Positions 24,737 through 33,670 are shown, counted from the stretch's first letter. The stretch: 64,000 nt of DNA from Sva-07 sp963728195 (GCA_963728195.1 CAVSIX010000005.1:310001-374000); one strand, 5' to 3'. Program-made: numbers and translations. The notes: generated from the letters alone by a model not told the origin.

Positions 24737-25183
24737 TCAGGACGCGTTGGCGTCCGGGTCCGCAGTGGTCGCTTCGTTGGCGGCGAGGCGCTCCTCGGCG
24801 ATCGCTTCGATCTTGCGTGCAGCTGCCGGTGCCTGCTCCATCAGCGTGCGGAAGTCCCAGGTGATCAGCGACGCCAGCTTGCACCGGGTGTGAGCGACGA
24901 CTCGAGCGGTCCGGCGCTTGCCGGTCAGCAAACCGATCTCGCCGCAGATCTCGCCGGGTCCGAGCCGCTGGACCGGGTCGAAGTCGTGGGTGACATCGAC
25001 CTCGCCGTCGAGCACGACGAAGAACCGGTAGGAGAAGTCCCCCTCCTTGATCAGGCTCGATCCGGCGAGCAACTCGACCTCTTCGAAGAGTGCGGCGCTC
25101 CGCTCGAGTTGCTCGTCGGTGAGTCCCTCGAACACGGGGGACACGCGCAGCTTGGAGGCGTCGATCGCCATCGTCATCACCAT
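24737..25183 (-). CDS. Cyclic nucleotide-binding domain protein
   Basis: A 148-residue protein consisting mainly of a CRP-like cyclic nucleotide-binding beta-roll (FEEVELLAGSSLIKEGDFSYRFFVVLDGEVDVTHD, LGPGEICGEIGLLTGKRRTARVVA). The phosphate-binding cassette is GEIGLLTGKRRTARV. There is no DNA-binding domain, so it is a stand-alone sensor or effector subunit; the last 20 residues are low complexity. The ATG at 25183 follows GAGAAG; another ATG is four codons on. Ligand and partner are unknown. Confidence 0.75.
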   Translation of the reverse strand: MVMTMAIDASKLRVSPVFEGLTDEQLERSAALFEEVELLAGSSLIKEGDFSYRFFVVLDGEVDVTHDFDPVQRLGPGEICGEIGLLTGKRRTARVVAHTRCKLASLITWDFRTLMEQAPAAARKIEAIAEERLAANEATTADPDANAS

Positions 25184-25212
25184 CTTCTCGTCGCTGGTCG
25201 GATGGTGCGACC

Positions 25213-26067
25213 CTAATCGGTCGTGGCCGACGGGCCCTCGGGCTCGGTGCGGCCGGTGAAATCGTCCATCGTGTGGTAGACGCCGAAGATTCGGTCGGCC
25301 AGGAAGTCACGCACGTCGGTCGGGACCACACCCTTGAGGATCTCGCTCAGCTGCACCGTCCTGGGCAGGACGACGAACGCCCGGCCGGCGAGCGTCCCCT
25401 TCCACGCCTCGTCGACGACATCGGCGGGGTCGAGGATCGGCAGCAGCGGCGCCGACTTCGCACCCTCGAACATTCCGGTGCGTGTGTAGTACGGGCAGAC
25501 CGTCGTGACCTTCACGTGGTCGTGGCCCGCTTGCTTGAGCTCGAGGCGCACCGAGTCCGACCATCCGATGACCGCCCATTTCGACGCGGCGTACGCTGCC
25601 ATCCGCGGGTTGGCCGTGAAGCCCGCCGCAGAGGCCAGGTTGAGCAATCGGCACTCGCTCTGGGCGTCGATCATCGCCGGGAGGAACGCATGGGCCACGT
25701 ACATCGGGGCCAATGTGTTGACCTCGATCGTCGACGTGGCGTCGCGTCGGAGGTCGGTCTCCCAGAAGTACCGGTTGCCTCGGACGATGCCGGCGTTGTT
25801 GACCAGGACGTCGATGCGGCCCAGATCGTCGAGGACCGTGTCGGCGGTCTCTGCGACGACCTCGGCGTCGCTGACGTCGAGCACGTAGCCGCTGACCTCG
25901 CTCGATTCGCCGTCGAGTTCGGCGAGCGCATCGTCGAGCGCCGGTTCGTCGACGTCCCAGAGCACGACCGAGGAGGCCCCCTCGGCGATGGCGCGCTCGG
26001 CGAACATCCGGCCCATCCCCATCGCCGCGCCGGTGACCAGGACGTTCTTTCCCTCGACCGACTTCAT
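25213..26067 (-). CDS. Short-chain dehydrogenase/reductase
   Basis: A 284-residue classical SDR: nucleotide motif TGAAMGMG at 12-19, NNAG at 90-93, catalytic Ser146, Tyr159 and Lys163 (YAASK). The extension after residue 195 (PYYTRTGMFEG...) is usual for SDRs acting on long or bulky substrates. Its start overlaps the stop of the acyl-reductase-like gene in ATGA, so the two products are made together. The pair suggests aldehyde production followed by reduction or oxidation of that aldehyde; this is inference from context. Confidence 0.8.
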   Translation of the reverse strand: MKSVEGKNVLVTGAAMGMGRMFAERAIAEGASSVVLWDVDEPALDDALAELDGESSEVSGYVLDVSDAEVVAETADTVLDDLGRIDVLVNNAGIVRGNRYFWETDLRRDATSTIEVNTLAPMYVAHAFLPAMIDAQSECRLLNLASAAGFTANPRMAAYAASKWAVIGWSDSVRLELKQAGHDHVKVTTVCPYYTRTGMFEGAKSAPLLPILDPADVVDEAWKGTLAGRAFVVLPRTVQLSEILKGVVPTDVRDFLADRIFGVYHTMDDFTGRTEPEGPSATTD

Positions 26068-28175
26068 GACGACTCCCTCCTCCCGAGACCAGTGACCGCC
26101 GGTTGCTGCCCCGCCCGGGCGGCGAGCGCCGAGGTGCGGACCCGATCGAAGTCCTCGTCGGTGTACGGCCCGTTGACGCCCGAGATCGTGGCCAGCTTCA
26201 TGCCGTGCTTCAGGCCCAGCTGGTAGATCTCCTTGACCTTCGGCCAGCTGATGTTGCGCCCGACGGTGAAGTTCTCGTAGCGGCCGTCGAGGGCGAGCAC
26301 GATCGTCTCGGCGAGGCAGGCGAACACGACACCGTCGGGCAGTCCGATGTCCTTCATCCGCACCTCGCCCGGCAGTTCGACCTCACCGGACTCGATCACC
26401 AGCACGTCCGGACGTCTGGCGATGTCCTCGGGAGACATGTCGAGCGGTCGTGCGACGTCGGTGATCACGCAGCCCGGCTTGACGCTCATGATGTCGAGCA
26501 CCTTCTGTCCGGCAGCCGAGGTCGCCGTCACGATCATGTCCATGTCCGACAGCGCAGCCGACGGATCGGTCGCGACGTGCACGACGGCGCGCGGGTCCTC
26601 CCGTTCGATCTCCCGCTTGATCTGGAGCAGCTTGGCGGTCTCCGGCGACACGAGCCAGACCTCGTCGGCGGCGAGCGCGAGCAGCCGGGCGCAGACCGAG
26701 CCGATCGCTCCCGAGGCGCCGACGACCATTGCCTTGCCGTGGAGGAGTCCGTTCTCGTCGGGTTCGAGGATGCCGAGGCGGCGCACTGCCTCGTGCGCCG
26801 CCCACAACGCTCCCGAGGCGCTGTAGCTGTTGCCGGTGGTCACCGGCAGTGTCGCCCTCTTCGCGACGGTGACGCCGGCGTCGCCGACCACCTTCGTGAA
26901 CGCGCCGAGCCCCATGATCTGTGCGCCGAGGCGACGCGACAGGTCGGCGGCCTCGAGCAGCCGTGAGTACGTGAACTCGGGTGGGTGGGCGAGCATCTCC
27001 TTGGGGGTGCCGCCGACGGAGATCAGCCACCCCTCGGCCTCGTCGCCGGTCTCCGACACGATCCCGGTGACGTGGCTGTACACGAAGGGCGGGATGTAGG
27101 CCACCGTCTTCTCGACGATGCGGCCCATGCCGGGGAGACGGGCGATCTGCCCCAACGGCTGGACCTGCTTGAAGTACTCGGTCGACAGCGGATGGATGAC
27201 GAACGAGAAGCGACTCTTGCGACGGCGGCCCCGGGGCCACAGCAGACGCGGTTCGAGCCCGGCGCCCTGGATGAACTGGGCGAGATCGTCGGTCGTCAAT
27301 TCCTTGCCGGATGGCAGGGTCGCTGCCGTCATCGCCTCGTACATCGCCGGCACGATGACGAAGTCGAATGGTTGGGGAGTGACGTCCACGACGAGATCTG
27401 CGCCGAGATCGCTCAGCGCAGCGAGCCGGGCGTCGGAGACCGTGCTCGTGATCACGGCCTTGCCGGCAAGTTGCGGCAGACCGAACCGCATCAGTTCGGA
27501 GTACGAGCCGATGAGGACGTCGGCGTCCTTGACCGCGAAGTGGGCGATCTTGTCGCTGATCCAGCCGACGGGGCCGTCGACCTGCTTCTTCAACGTGTGA
27601 GGCACCTGGCGCCAGGCGAACTCCCCGATGCCGGCGGTGGTGGCGGTGATCGGATTCGTCTTGACGTGGCCGGGCAGCACGAGATCGTGGTCGGAGGAGT
27701 CGAAGATGATGTTGTCGGTGAATTCGCGAAGCACCGCAATGGTGCGCTCGCGGGTGGTCCCCCCGACCACGACCACCCTGGCGTTGGCGAAGTAGCCGGG
27801 CATTTCCGCCTCGACTCGCCGGATCGCCCACTCCTGGAAGATGTCGGCGAGGAGTGAGTCGTCGCGGACGGGAACCCGCTGCGTCGTGTGCGTGATCCGC
27901 TCCACGTCGTCGATGGAGTTCTCGAGGTGTCCGGCTGCGCGAGCTTCACGGACCCCGCTGACGGCGATCGCGTCGGCTTCCAGCGACCAGCGCCGGACGT
28001 GGTCCTCGGCCGCCCGGGCGTCGCCGCTCGTGCCGACGCGGACGAGTCGGAAGTCGCGGCCGCCGAGGCTGACGAGTTCGTCGTAGTCCCACTCGTCGCC
28101 CTGGAAGGTGATGTTCACGACCGTGATGGGCTCGTGCTCCCGCTCGGGTGTCGAGTCTCCACGATGTCCGCTCAT
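26064..28175 (-). CDS. Acyl-ACP/acyl-CoA reductase-like protein with unknown N-terminal domain
   Basis: A 703-residue protein. Residues about 322-680 resemble cyanobacterial aldehyde-forming acyl-ACP reductase (AAR): EAADLSRRLGAQIMGLGAFTKVVGDAG, the NADPH motif VVGASGAIGS at 484-493, and FACLAETIVLALDGRYENFTVGRN, which aligns with the AAR active-site segment. Cys620 takes the place of catalytic Cys294 of the Synechococcus enzyme. Residues 1-320 are a second, partly Rossmann-like region (ARVVVVGGTTRERTIAVL) that I cannot assign. AAR itself is about 340 residues, so the N-terminal half is extra. An ATGA overlap couples it to an SDR. Confidence 0.65.
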   Translation of the reverse strand: MSGHRGDSTPEREHEPITVVNITFQGDEWDYDELVSLGGRDFRLVRVGTSGDARAAEDHVRRWSLEADAIAVSGVREARAAGHLENSIDDVERITHTTQRVPVRDDSLLADIFQEWAIRRVEAEMPGYFANARVVVVGGTTRERTIAVLREFTDNIIFDSSDHDLVLPGHVKTNPITATTAGIGEFAWRQVPHTLKKQVDGPVGWISDKIAHFAVKDADVLIGSYSELMRFGLPQLAGKAVITSTVSDARLAALSDLGADLVVDVTPQPFDFVIVPAMYEAMTAATLPSGKELTTDDLAQFIQGAGLEPRLLWPRGRRRKSRFSFVIHPLSTEYFKQVQPLGQIARLPGMGRIVEKTVAYIPPFVYSHVTGIVSETGDEAEGWLISVGGTPKEMLAHPPEFTYSRLLEAADLSRRLGAQIMGLGAFTKVVGDAGVTVAKRATLPVTTGNSYSASGALWAAHEAVRRLGILEPDENGLLHGKAMVVGASGAIGSVCARLLALAADEVWLVSPETAKLLQIKREIEREDPRAVVHVATDPSAALSDMDMIVTATSAAGQKVLDIMSVKPGCVITDVARPLDMSPEDIARRPDVLVIESGEVELPGEVRMKDIGLPDGVVFACLAETIVLALDGRYENFTVGRNISWPKVKEIYQLGLKHGMKLATISGVNGPYTDEDFDRVRTSALAARAGQQPAVTGLGRRESS

Positions 28176-28288
28176 CTCATCATCGTGATCGTTGTGTACC
28201 GGCTGCCACCAGGGTCTTTCGCGCTGTCGCTGATCCGCTCCGACCCGGCCAGAGCGGCAATCACTCGGCTGCTCGGATCGTTGTCGTG

Positions 28289-28330
28289 CGATGAGCCAAT
28301 GGACCAGAAAGCGGCGGTTCGCTCATCGCA
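28289..28330 (+). repeat. Dispersed 42-nt hairpin repeat, locus 5 (single copy)
   Basis: The left arm GCGATGAGCCAA and right arm TTCGCTCATCGC differ from the consensus at one base. It lies in the 184-base gap between the AAR-like gene and the ABM-like gene, both on the minus strand. Confidence 0.85.
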
Positions 28331-28359
28331 GACCAGAGCGGGTCGCGTTACGGCAGGGA

Positions 28360-28659
28360 TCAGCGCATCCCGTGGCCCCAGGCGTGGACGATCTCGATGG
28401 GCTGGCGGGGCGGTTCGGGCGGCAGGTCGTCGCCGAAGACGCCACGAAGGAGTTCGTGGACCACGGGGTGCAGCCGAGCGTCGACGAATCGCTCGCACTC
28501 GTCTTCGCTCTGCCAGACCTCGATGTAGCGCAGGCCACCTTCGGGTCGTTCGATCGCGAGGTGCATCACCAGCCCGTCGGGCAGTTCGTCGCCGATGCCG
28601 GATCGGATGCGCTCGTAGACGGTGGCGTCGATGGGGACGTCCTGGATGTATGCGAACAC
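28360..28659 (-). CDS. ABM-like small protein (dimeric alpha/beta barrel)
   Basis: A 99-residue protein starting at GTG 28659 behind AAAGAGGT (VFAYIQDVPIDATVYERI). The pattern of an FAYIQD-type first strand, then LVMHLAIERPEGGLRYIEVWQSEDECERFV, fits antibiotic-biosynthesis-monooxygenase-like dimeric ferredoxin-fold proteins. The substrate is unknown and many members are uncharacterised. It is divergent from a TetR regulator 78 bases away, which may control it. The frame is open far upstream but that part is antisense to other genes. Confidence 0.65.
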   Translation of the reverse strand: MFAYIQDVPIDATVYERIRSGIGDELPDGLVMHLAIERPEGGLRYIEVWQSEDECERFVDARLHPVVHELLRGVFGDDLPPEPPRQPIEIVHAWGHGMR

Positions 28660-28724
28660 GGCGACCTCTTTCGATCCGAAATGACTTCGTGTGAATTTAA
28701 TCAAACGATGTGGCTTCGGGTCAA

Positions 28725-28730
28725 TAGGCT
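28725..28730 (+). promoter_or_regulatory. -10-like TAGGCT, leaderless position
   Basis: TAGGCT ends 7 bases before the GTG at 28738 and supports that start over the in-frame ATG at 28708. Confidence 0.35.
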
Positions 28731-28737
28731 TCGGTGT

Positions 28738-29394
28738 GTGGGCACGACGAAGCGATCCACCTATGACAGCTCCGGTCGCAAGGCGAGTTCGGAGGCGACC
28801 CGGCAACGCATCCTCGACCGTGCGCATGCCAGCCTCCTCGAACGCGGCTACCGGGCGACCAAGCTGGCCGACGTCGCTCGCTCCGCCGACGTGCACGTTG
28901 CCACGGTGTACGAGCTGGTGGGGCGCAAGCCGGCAATCCTGAGGGAGTTGATCGAGCGGGCCATCTCGGGGGCCGACCGACCCATCCCCGCCGAGCAGCG
29001 CGACTACGTCGCGGCAATGCGTGCCGAACCCGACCCGGCGCGCAAGCTGACGATCTACGCGGCGGCGACCACGGCGATCCACGCCCGCATGGCGCCGTTG
29101 CTGCTGGCGCTGCGCGACGCCGCCACGACCGAACCCGAGGCGGAGGCGGTGTGGCGTGAGATCAGCGACCGGCGTGCGGCCAACATGCGACTCCTGGCGA
29201 CCGATCTCGCGTCGGCGCACGGCCTGCGCCCCGGTCTCACCATCGACGAGGTGGCCGACTTCATCTGGGCAACCAACAGCGCCGAGCTCTACGTCCTGCT
29301 GACGTCCGAACGAAGGTGGGAGCCCGAGCGCTACGAGCGGTGGCTCGTCGAGCTCTGGCAACGCCATCTCCTTGCCGCATCGACGACCACCTGA
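28738..29394 (+). CDS. TetR-family transcriptional regulator
   Basis: A 218-residue TetR regulator with the N-terminal helix-turn-helix ATRQRILDRAHASLLERGYRATKLADVARSADVHVATVYELVGRKPAIL, followed by an all-helical ligand domain. The GTG at 28738 is chosen because of the TAGGCT 7 bases upstream; ATG 28708 would add ten residues. It is divergent from the ABM-like gene, its probable target. The ligand is unknown. Confidence 0.8.
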   Translation: MGTTKRSTYDSSGRKASSEATRQRILDRAHASLLERGYRATKLADVARSADVHVATVYELVGRKPAILRELIERAISGADRPIPAEQRDYVAAMRAEPDPARKLTIYAAATTAIHARMAPLLLALRDAATTEPEAEAVWREISDRRAANMRLLATDLASAHGLRPGLTIDEVADFIWATNSAELYVLLTSERRWEPERYERWLVELWQRHLLAASTTT

Positions 29395-29523
29395 GTCGAC
29401 GGCTCCAGGTGACGACCCGGCGCATGGAGTTCGACTCCTGGATGGCGACGCAGCCGCACGCGACCGTCGCAGCGATGACCATGTGCTCTGGCCGCCGGCC
29501 GTGCCGGTGGCGAGGCTGATGGG

Positions 29524-31872
29524 GTGATCGGAGCTGTCACTGCAGCCATTCGCCGCGGCCTGTTGCCCTTCGTGGCCACCGCCTTGGTCGCCGGAGCCGT
29601 CGCCTCGATCGCCGGCGCTGACGATGTGGCTGATGCCCTGTGGTGGGTGGCGTCGGGGGTCGTGGCCGTCGAACTGGTCGTCGTGACGGTCGCACGATTG
29701 CGCGAGGGCCGCGTCGCGGTCGATGTCGTGGCACTGGTGGCCCTGGTCGGTGCGATGTCGATGGGCGAGGCGCTCGCCGGGGTGATCTTGGCGCTGATGG
29801 TGGCGTCGGGAGATGCGCTCGAGCAGTACGCACATCGTCGAGCCGCTCGGTCGCTGTCCGAGCTGCTGTCGCTCGCTCCGAAAGTGGCCCACCGGCTCGT
29901 CGGCGGTTCGTTCGAGACCGTGCCGGTCGACGACGTTGCTCCGGGTGAGGTGCTGCTCGTCAAGCCGGGTGAAGTGGTGCCGGTCGACGGCGCCGTGCTC
30001 GAGCCTGCGGTGCTGGACGAGTCGGTGTTGACCGGGGAGGCCCGATCGGTGCAACGCGAGGTGGGCGAGTGGGCGCACAGCGGATCGTTGAATGCGGGAG
30101 GAGCGTTCCGCATGTCCGCATCGGCCTCGGCCGGCGAGAGTTCCTATGCGGGGATCGTCAGGCTCGTGAAATCCGCCGGGGTCGGTCGGGCGCCGCTCGT
30201 TCGTCTCGCGGACCGGTACGCCGTGCTGTTCGTGCCGGCAGTGTTCCTGATCGCTGGAGCCACGTGGCTCGCCACCGGAGACGCGACGCGGGTACTCGCC
30301 GTGCTGGTCGTCGCCACACCGTGCCCGTTGGTGCTCGCAGCCCCCGTTGCCATCGTGTCGGGGATTGCCTGCGCGGCGCGCCACGGGGTCGTCGTCAAGG
30401 ACGGAGCGGCGCTCGAAGCGATGGCTCAGACGCGCACGGTGCTGTTGGACAAGACCGGCACGCTGACGGCGGGGAGCGCTCGCGTCGCGGCCGTCTTGAG
30501 TGCGCCGGACGTCGAGCCCGGAGAGGCGCTCGCATTGGCGGCTTCGGTGGAGCAGGCGTCACCGCACGTGCTGGCAGCCATGCTCGTACGCGAGGCACAC
30601 GACCGCGAGCTCGTTCTCACGGAACCCACCGAGGTGTTCGAACGGCCGGGCGCCGGTGTCGGCGGCGTCGTCGGGGGACATCGTGTGTTCGTCGGTGCCT
30701 TGACGGCGGTCGACGACCCCCTGCGCGCCCCGTGGCTCGTTGCCGGCGAGCGTCGCGCTCGACGGGAGGGCTGCAGCGTCACCGTCGTCGTCGTCGACGG
30801 CGAACCGGTGGGCTTGATCCTGTTCACCGACGAGCTGCGCACCGACAGTGCCGCCGCGCTGCGGGCCCTGCGGCGTTCGGGCGTCGACCGGGTGGTGATG
30901 GTGACCGGTGACCGGATCGAAGTGGCAGAACCGATCGGCACCTCGCTGGGGATCGAGCAGATCTACGCCGATCGGACACCGGCCGAGAAGCTGGACGTGG
31001 TCCGCGCCGAGTCGGCGAATCGGTCGGGGGTCACGGTCATGGTGGGCGACGGCGTCAACGATGCGCCGGCGTTGGCCGCTGCCGATCTCGGCGTGGCGAT
31101 GGGCGCACGCGGGGCGACGGCGTCGTCAGAGGCCGCCGACGTCGTGCTGATCGTCGACCGGCTCGACCGCCTGGCGGCAGGCGTGGTGATCGCGAAGCGC
31201 GCTCGTGCGATCGCCCGGCAGAGCGTGTTGCTCGGCATGGGCTTGTCGCTGCTCGGCATGGGTGCGGCTGCGTTCGGGCTTCTCGCACCGGTCGGCGGCG
31301 CCGTCGCACAGGAGGTGATCGACGTCCTGGCGATCGGCACGGCGTTGCGGGCGCTGCGACCGCCGCGGACGTTGTCGCGTGCCGGCACGGTGCCCGAGTC
31401 GTGGAGCCACCAGCTCGCCGGCGGCCATGGTCCGCTGCGGCTGGTGCTCGAAGGTCTCCGTTCGGCCGCGCTCGGTCTCGACACCACCGACGACGCAGCG
31501 GCACTCGCTTCGCTGCGCGAGGTGGCGACGCGTCTCTCCGATGAGGTGCTTCCGCACGAGCGCGAAGACGAGTCGCACGTGTATCCCGGTGTCGCGGAGC
31601 GCCTCGGTGGCAACGATCCGCTGGCGCCCATGAGCCGCACCCATCAGGAAATCTTCCACCTCGCCTCGCTGCTCGATCGGCTCGTCGACGATGCCGCGCT
31701 CGACGGGTTCGACGACGAGGACCGCAGCGAAGCGCGCCGGATCCTCTACGCCCTCGATGCGATCTTGCGGTTGCACTTCGCGCAGGAGGAGGAGCTGTTG
31801 GCCAGCATCGCTGTCGACGGTGGCTCCGCCCGACGCTCCTCGACCGGGCCACATGCGCGAGCGGGATCGTGA
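29524..31872 (+). CDS. P1B-type metal ATPase with C-terminal hemerythrin domain
   Basis: A 782-residue heavy-metal P-type ATPase. TGE is at 170, the transmembrane metal motif TPC at 265-267 (ATPCPLVLAAPVA), DKTGTLT at 309, and GDGVNDAP at 508. The usual HP dipeptide is HV here (SPHVLA, 346-351). Residues about 628-782 are a hemerythrin-like bundle with spaced His and Glu (GGHGPL, LPHEREDESHVYP, RTHQEIFHL, LHFAQEEELL). This architecture matches the P1B-5 group, some members of which are linked to Ni/Fe export. The metal is not proven here. No N-terminal metal-binding domain is present. Confidence 0.8.
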   Translation: MIGAVTAAIRRGLLPFVATALVAGAVASIAGADDVADALWWVASGVVAVELVVVTVARLREGRVAVDVVALVALVGAMSMGEALAGVILALMVASGDALEQYAHRRAARSLSELLSLAPKVAHRLVGGSFETVPVDDVAPGEVLLVKPGEVVPVDGAVLEPAVLDESVLTGEARSVQREVGEWAHSGSLNAGGAFRMSASASAGESSYAGIVRLVKSAGVGRAPLVRLADRYAVLFVPAVFLIAGATWLATGDATRVLAVLVVATPCPLVLAAPVAIVSGIACAARHGVVVKDGAALEAMAQTRTVLLDKTGTLTAGSARVAAVLSAPDVEPGEALALAASVEQASPHVLAAMLVREAHDRELVLTEPTEVFERPGAGVGGVVGGHRVFVGALTAVDDPLRAPWLVAGERRARREGCSVTVVVVDGEPVGLILFTDELRTDSAAALRALRRSGVDRVVMVTGDRIEVAEPIGTSLGIEQIYADRTPAEKLDVVRAESANRSGVTVMVGDGVNDAPALAAADLGVAMGARGATASSEAADVVLIVDRLDRLAAGVVIAKRARAIARQSVLLGMGLSLLGMGAAAFGLLAPVGGAVAQEVIDVLAIGTALRALRPPRTLSRAGTVPESWSHQLAGGHGPLRLVLEGLRSAALGLDTTDDAAALASLREVATRLSDEVLPHEREDESHVYPGVAERLGGNDPLAPMSRTHQEIFHLASLLDRLVDDAALDGFDDEDRSEARRILYALDAILRLHFAQEEELLASIAVDGGSARRSSTGPHARAGS

Positions 31873-31935
31873 CCCGCCGGCTCGCAACCGCCGGTGACCG
31901 ATCGTCGGATCGCCGGCGACCGCCGCCGGGCCGAC

Positions 31936-32271
31936 CTACTCGGGGGTGAACGAGAGATGCACCGAGTCGCCACTCACTCGTACGATGTCGTCGCTGGCGA
32001 CATAGAGATGACCCTCGAACAAGCCGTCGCGGTCGACCTTGATGTAGCCGAGCCGCAACAGCCGTTCGCGCTGTTCCTCGGTGACGTCGGGATCGTCGCC
32101 CACGAGGCCCTTGACGAGATCTCCGGCGACTCCCTTGTCGTCGCCGGTCGTCTGGCCTTCCGCCGAGGCGGCATCGGGGTCACCGACCTTGAAGTCCTGG
32201 ACGGTGCCGACCTCATCGCCGTCGGCCCCCACGACATGCATTCCTGTGCGGATCTGATCCATTGCTTCCAT
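31936..32271 (-). CDS. PRC-barrel/DUF2171-like small protein
   Basis: A 111-residue acidic protein starting at ATG 32271 behind a strong GAGGAGG ribosome site (MEAMDQIRTGMHVVGADGDEVGTVQDFKVGD). The opening beta-strand pattern, V.G.DG..IG.V, is that of PRC-barrel/DUF2171 proteins, and a second strand set (RLGYIKVDRDGLFEGHLYVASDDIVRVSGDSVHLSF) follows. Members are often stress-related and their function is unclear. It converges on the P1B ATPase gene. Confidence 0.65.
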   Translation of the reverse strand: MEAMDQIRTGMHVVGADGDEVGTVQDFKVGDPDAASAEGQTTGDDKGVAGDLVKGLVGDDPDVTEEQRERLLRLGYIKVDRDGLFEGHLYVASDDIVRVSGDSVHLSFTPE

Positions 32272-32483
32272 GACGTGTCCTCCTCGTCGGGTGTCGTCAT
32301 CACCTGTCGCAGGACTACCCCCGCCCGCACGGGCCGACACCCAGAACCTGCGTGTGTCGCAGCGGTTCGACGATCAGTGCAGTCCAGCCCGTCGCGGACC
32401 GAACACCAGGCGGCTCGGCCAGGTATGGACCCCACTCGTACCGCTCGCTGGCCGCGAACAGGTCGTTGCGGAGTGACCCGTTG

Positions 32484-32663
32484 TCACGGGCGGCCCAGGA
32501 GCTTGCGCATCAGCCGGTCGATGAGCAGCGGTTTGTCGTTGCGCTCACCATCCGCGAGATGCTTGTCGCAGTAGAACTGGTACGGCGGTCTCGGCTCGCC
32601 GCAGGTCTGACACCGGTACGACTGTTTGAGCGGGTTCGGGTTCCCCATGTGGCCGCCGAACAT
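32484..32663 (-). CDS. Small zinc-ribbon-like protein (59 aa)
   Basis: A 59-residue protein beginning MFGGHMGNPNPLKQSY, with CQTCGEP, then YQFYCDKHL: a CxxC-x10-C-x2-H arrangement that could hold one zinc. The remainder is a basic, amphipathic tail (DKPLLIDRLMRKLLGRP). A -10-like TACCAT sits 7 bases before ATG 32663, so the message may be leaderless. The compact Cys/His pattern and sense-like codon use support a real gene, but I recognise no family. Confidence 0.5.
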   Translation of the reverse strand: MFGGHMGNPNPLKQSYRCQTCGEPRPPYQFYCDKHLADGERNDKPLLIDRLMRKLLGRP

Positions 32664-32670
32664 GGTGTGG

Positions 32671-32676
32671 ATGGTA
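32671..32676 (-). promoter_or_regulatory. -10-like TACCAT, leaderless position
   Basis: On the minus strand TACCAT ends 7 bases before the ATG of the zinc-ribbon gene. No ribosome site is visible. Confidence 0.35.
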
Positions 32677-32720
32677 GCCGACTCGCTCTGAGGTCATTGC
32701 GGGAACACGCCGCGTCGACG

Positions 32721-33629
32721 TCAGCGGGGGCTCGCAGTCGTCGACCGGCGGCCGAGTGTGTCGGCGGCCGAGTCGACGAACGCCCTCACCAGCGGCCGGT
32801 CGTCGTCGGCACGTCGCGCGATGTGGTGCTGTAGCGGTGGCAGGCCATCGAGGCGTCGCCACGTGACTCCGGGACCCGCCGAGGCGACGAGGCCCTCGGT
32901 GGCGAAGTAGACGCCGAGTCCGGCTCGGATCGACGCGATGAGTCCCTCGAGTGTGCGGAACTGCGCCACGTACTTGACAGGGGGCCGGCCGTGGCGGAGC
33001 GCCGTGCCGCTCCAGTAGTCGCGCCACTCGCGGTCGGCGGTGGGGAAGTCGAAGGTCGGCTCGGCGATGACATCGTCGATCGTCAGCGACTCGGCGCTGG
33101 CGAGGTGGTGTCCAGTGGCGAGCGCGACGCCGAGTGGTTCGCTGTACAAGGCGGTGAGGTCGAGGCCTCGGTGGTCGAACGGTCCGTACACGAACGCCAC
33201 GTCGGCCTGGCCTTCGTGCAGGCCGCCGGTCGGGTCGAGTTGGTCGCCGAAGTTGATCATCACGTCGACGTCGGGGTGTGACTCGCTGAACCGGTCGAGG
33301 GCGTGGCTCATCTCGGGGTGATTGACCGCAGCAACGAAGCCGACGGTCAGCGATGTGCGCGTCGCTCCAGCAGCTCGCGTTGCCGCGACAACGGTGTCGG
33401 CGTCTGCGAGCAGCAGGCGGGCCTGTCCCAGCAGGACTTCGCCGGCCGTGGTGAGCGACACCGAACGGGTGTTGCGTTCGAGCAGCTTGGCGCCGATGCG
33501 GTCCTCGAGCTGGCGGATCTGGGTGCTCAACGCCTGCTGGGCGATGAACAGCCGCTTGGCCGCACGGGTGAAGTTGAGTTCCTCGGCGACCGCCACGAAC
33601 GCCCGCAGGTGCCGCAGTTCGATGTCCAC
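32721..33629 (-). CDS. LysR-family transcriptional regulator
   Basis: A 302-residue LysR regulator: the N-terminal helix-turn-helix MDIELRHLRAFVAVAEELNFTRAAKRLFIAQQALSTQIRQLEDRIGAKLLERNTRSVSLT is canonical, followed by a two-lobed effector domain (SLTVGFVAAVNHPEMSHALDRF). It is divergent from the DUF1330-hemerythrin gene, 151 bases apart, with an inverted repeat CACAAC-N5-GTTGTG between them that could be its binding site. The inducer is unknown. Confidence 0.85.
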   Translation of the reverse strand: MDIELRHLRAFVAVAEELNFTRAAKRLFIAQQALSTQIRQLEDRIGAKLLERNTRSVSLTTAGEVLLGQARLLLADADTVVAATRAAGATRTSLTVGFVAAVNHPEMSHALDRFSESHPDVDVMINFGDQLDPTGGLHEGQADVAFVYGPFDHRGLDLTALYSEPLGVALATGHHLASAESLTIDDVIAEPTFDFPTADREWRDYWSGTALRHGRPPVKYVAQFRTLEGLIASIRAGLGVYFATEGLVASAGPGVTWRRLDGLPPLQHHIARRADDDRPLVRAFVDSAADTLGRRSTTASPR

Positions 33630-33653
33630 GGCCCGTCAGGGTAGTGGACCGCT

Positions 33654-33670
33654 CACAACGCGATGTTGTG
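33654..33670. promoter_or_regulatory. Inverted repeat, candidate LysR site
   Basis: CACAAC-GCGAT-GTTGTG, a perfect 6-5-6 dyad, lies 25 bases upstream of the LysR start and 111 bases upstream of the divergent DUF1330-hemerythrin gene, the usual place for a LysR autoregulatory and activation site. Confidence 0.45.
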
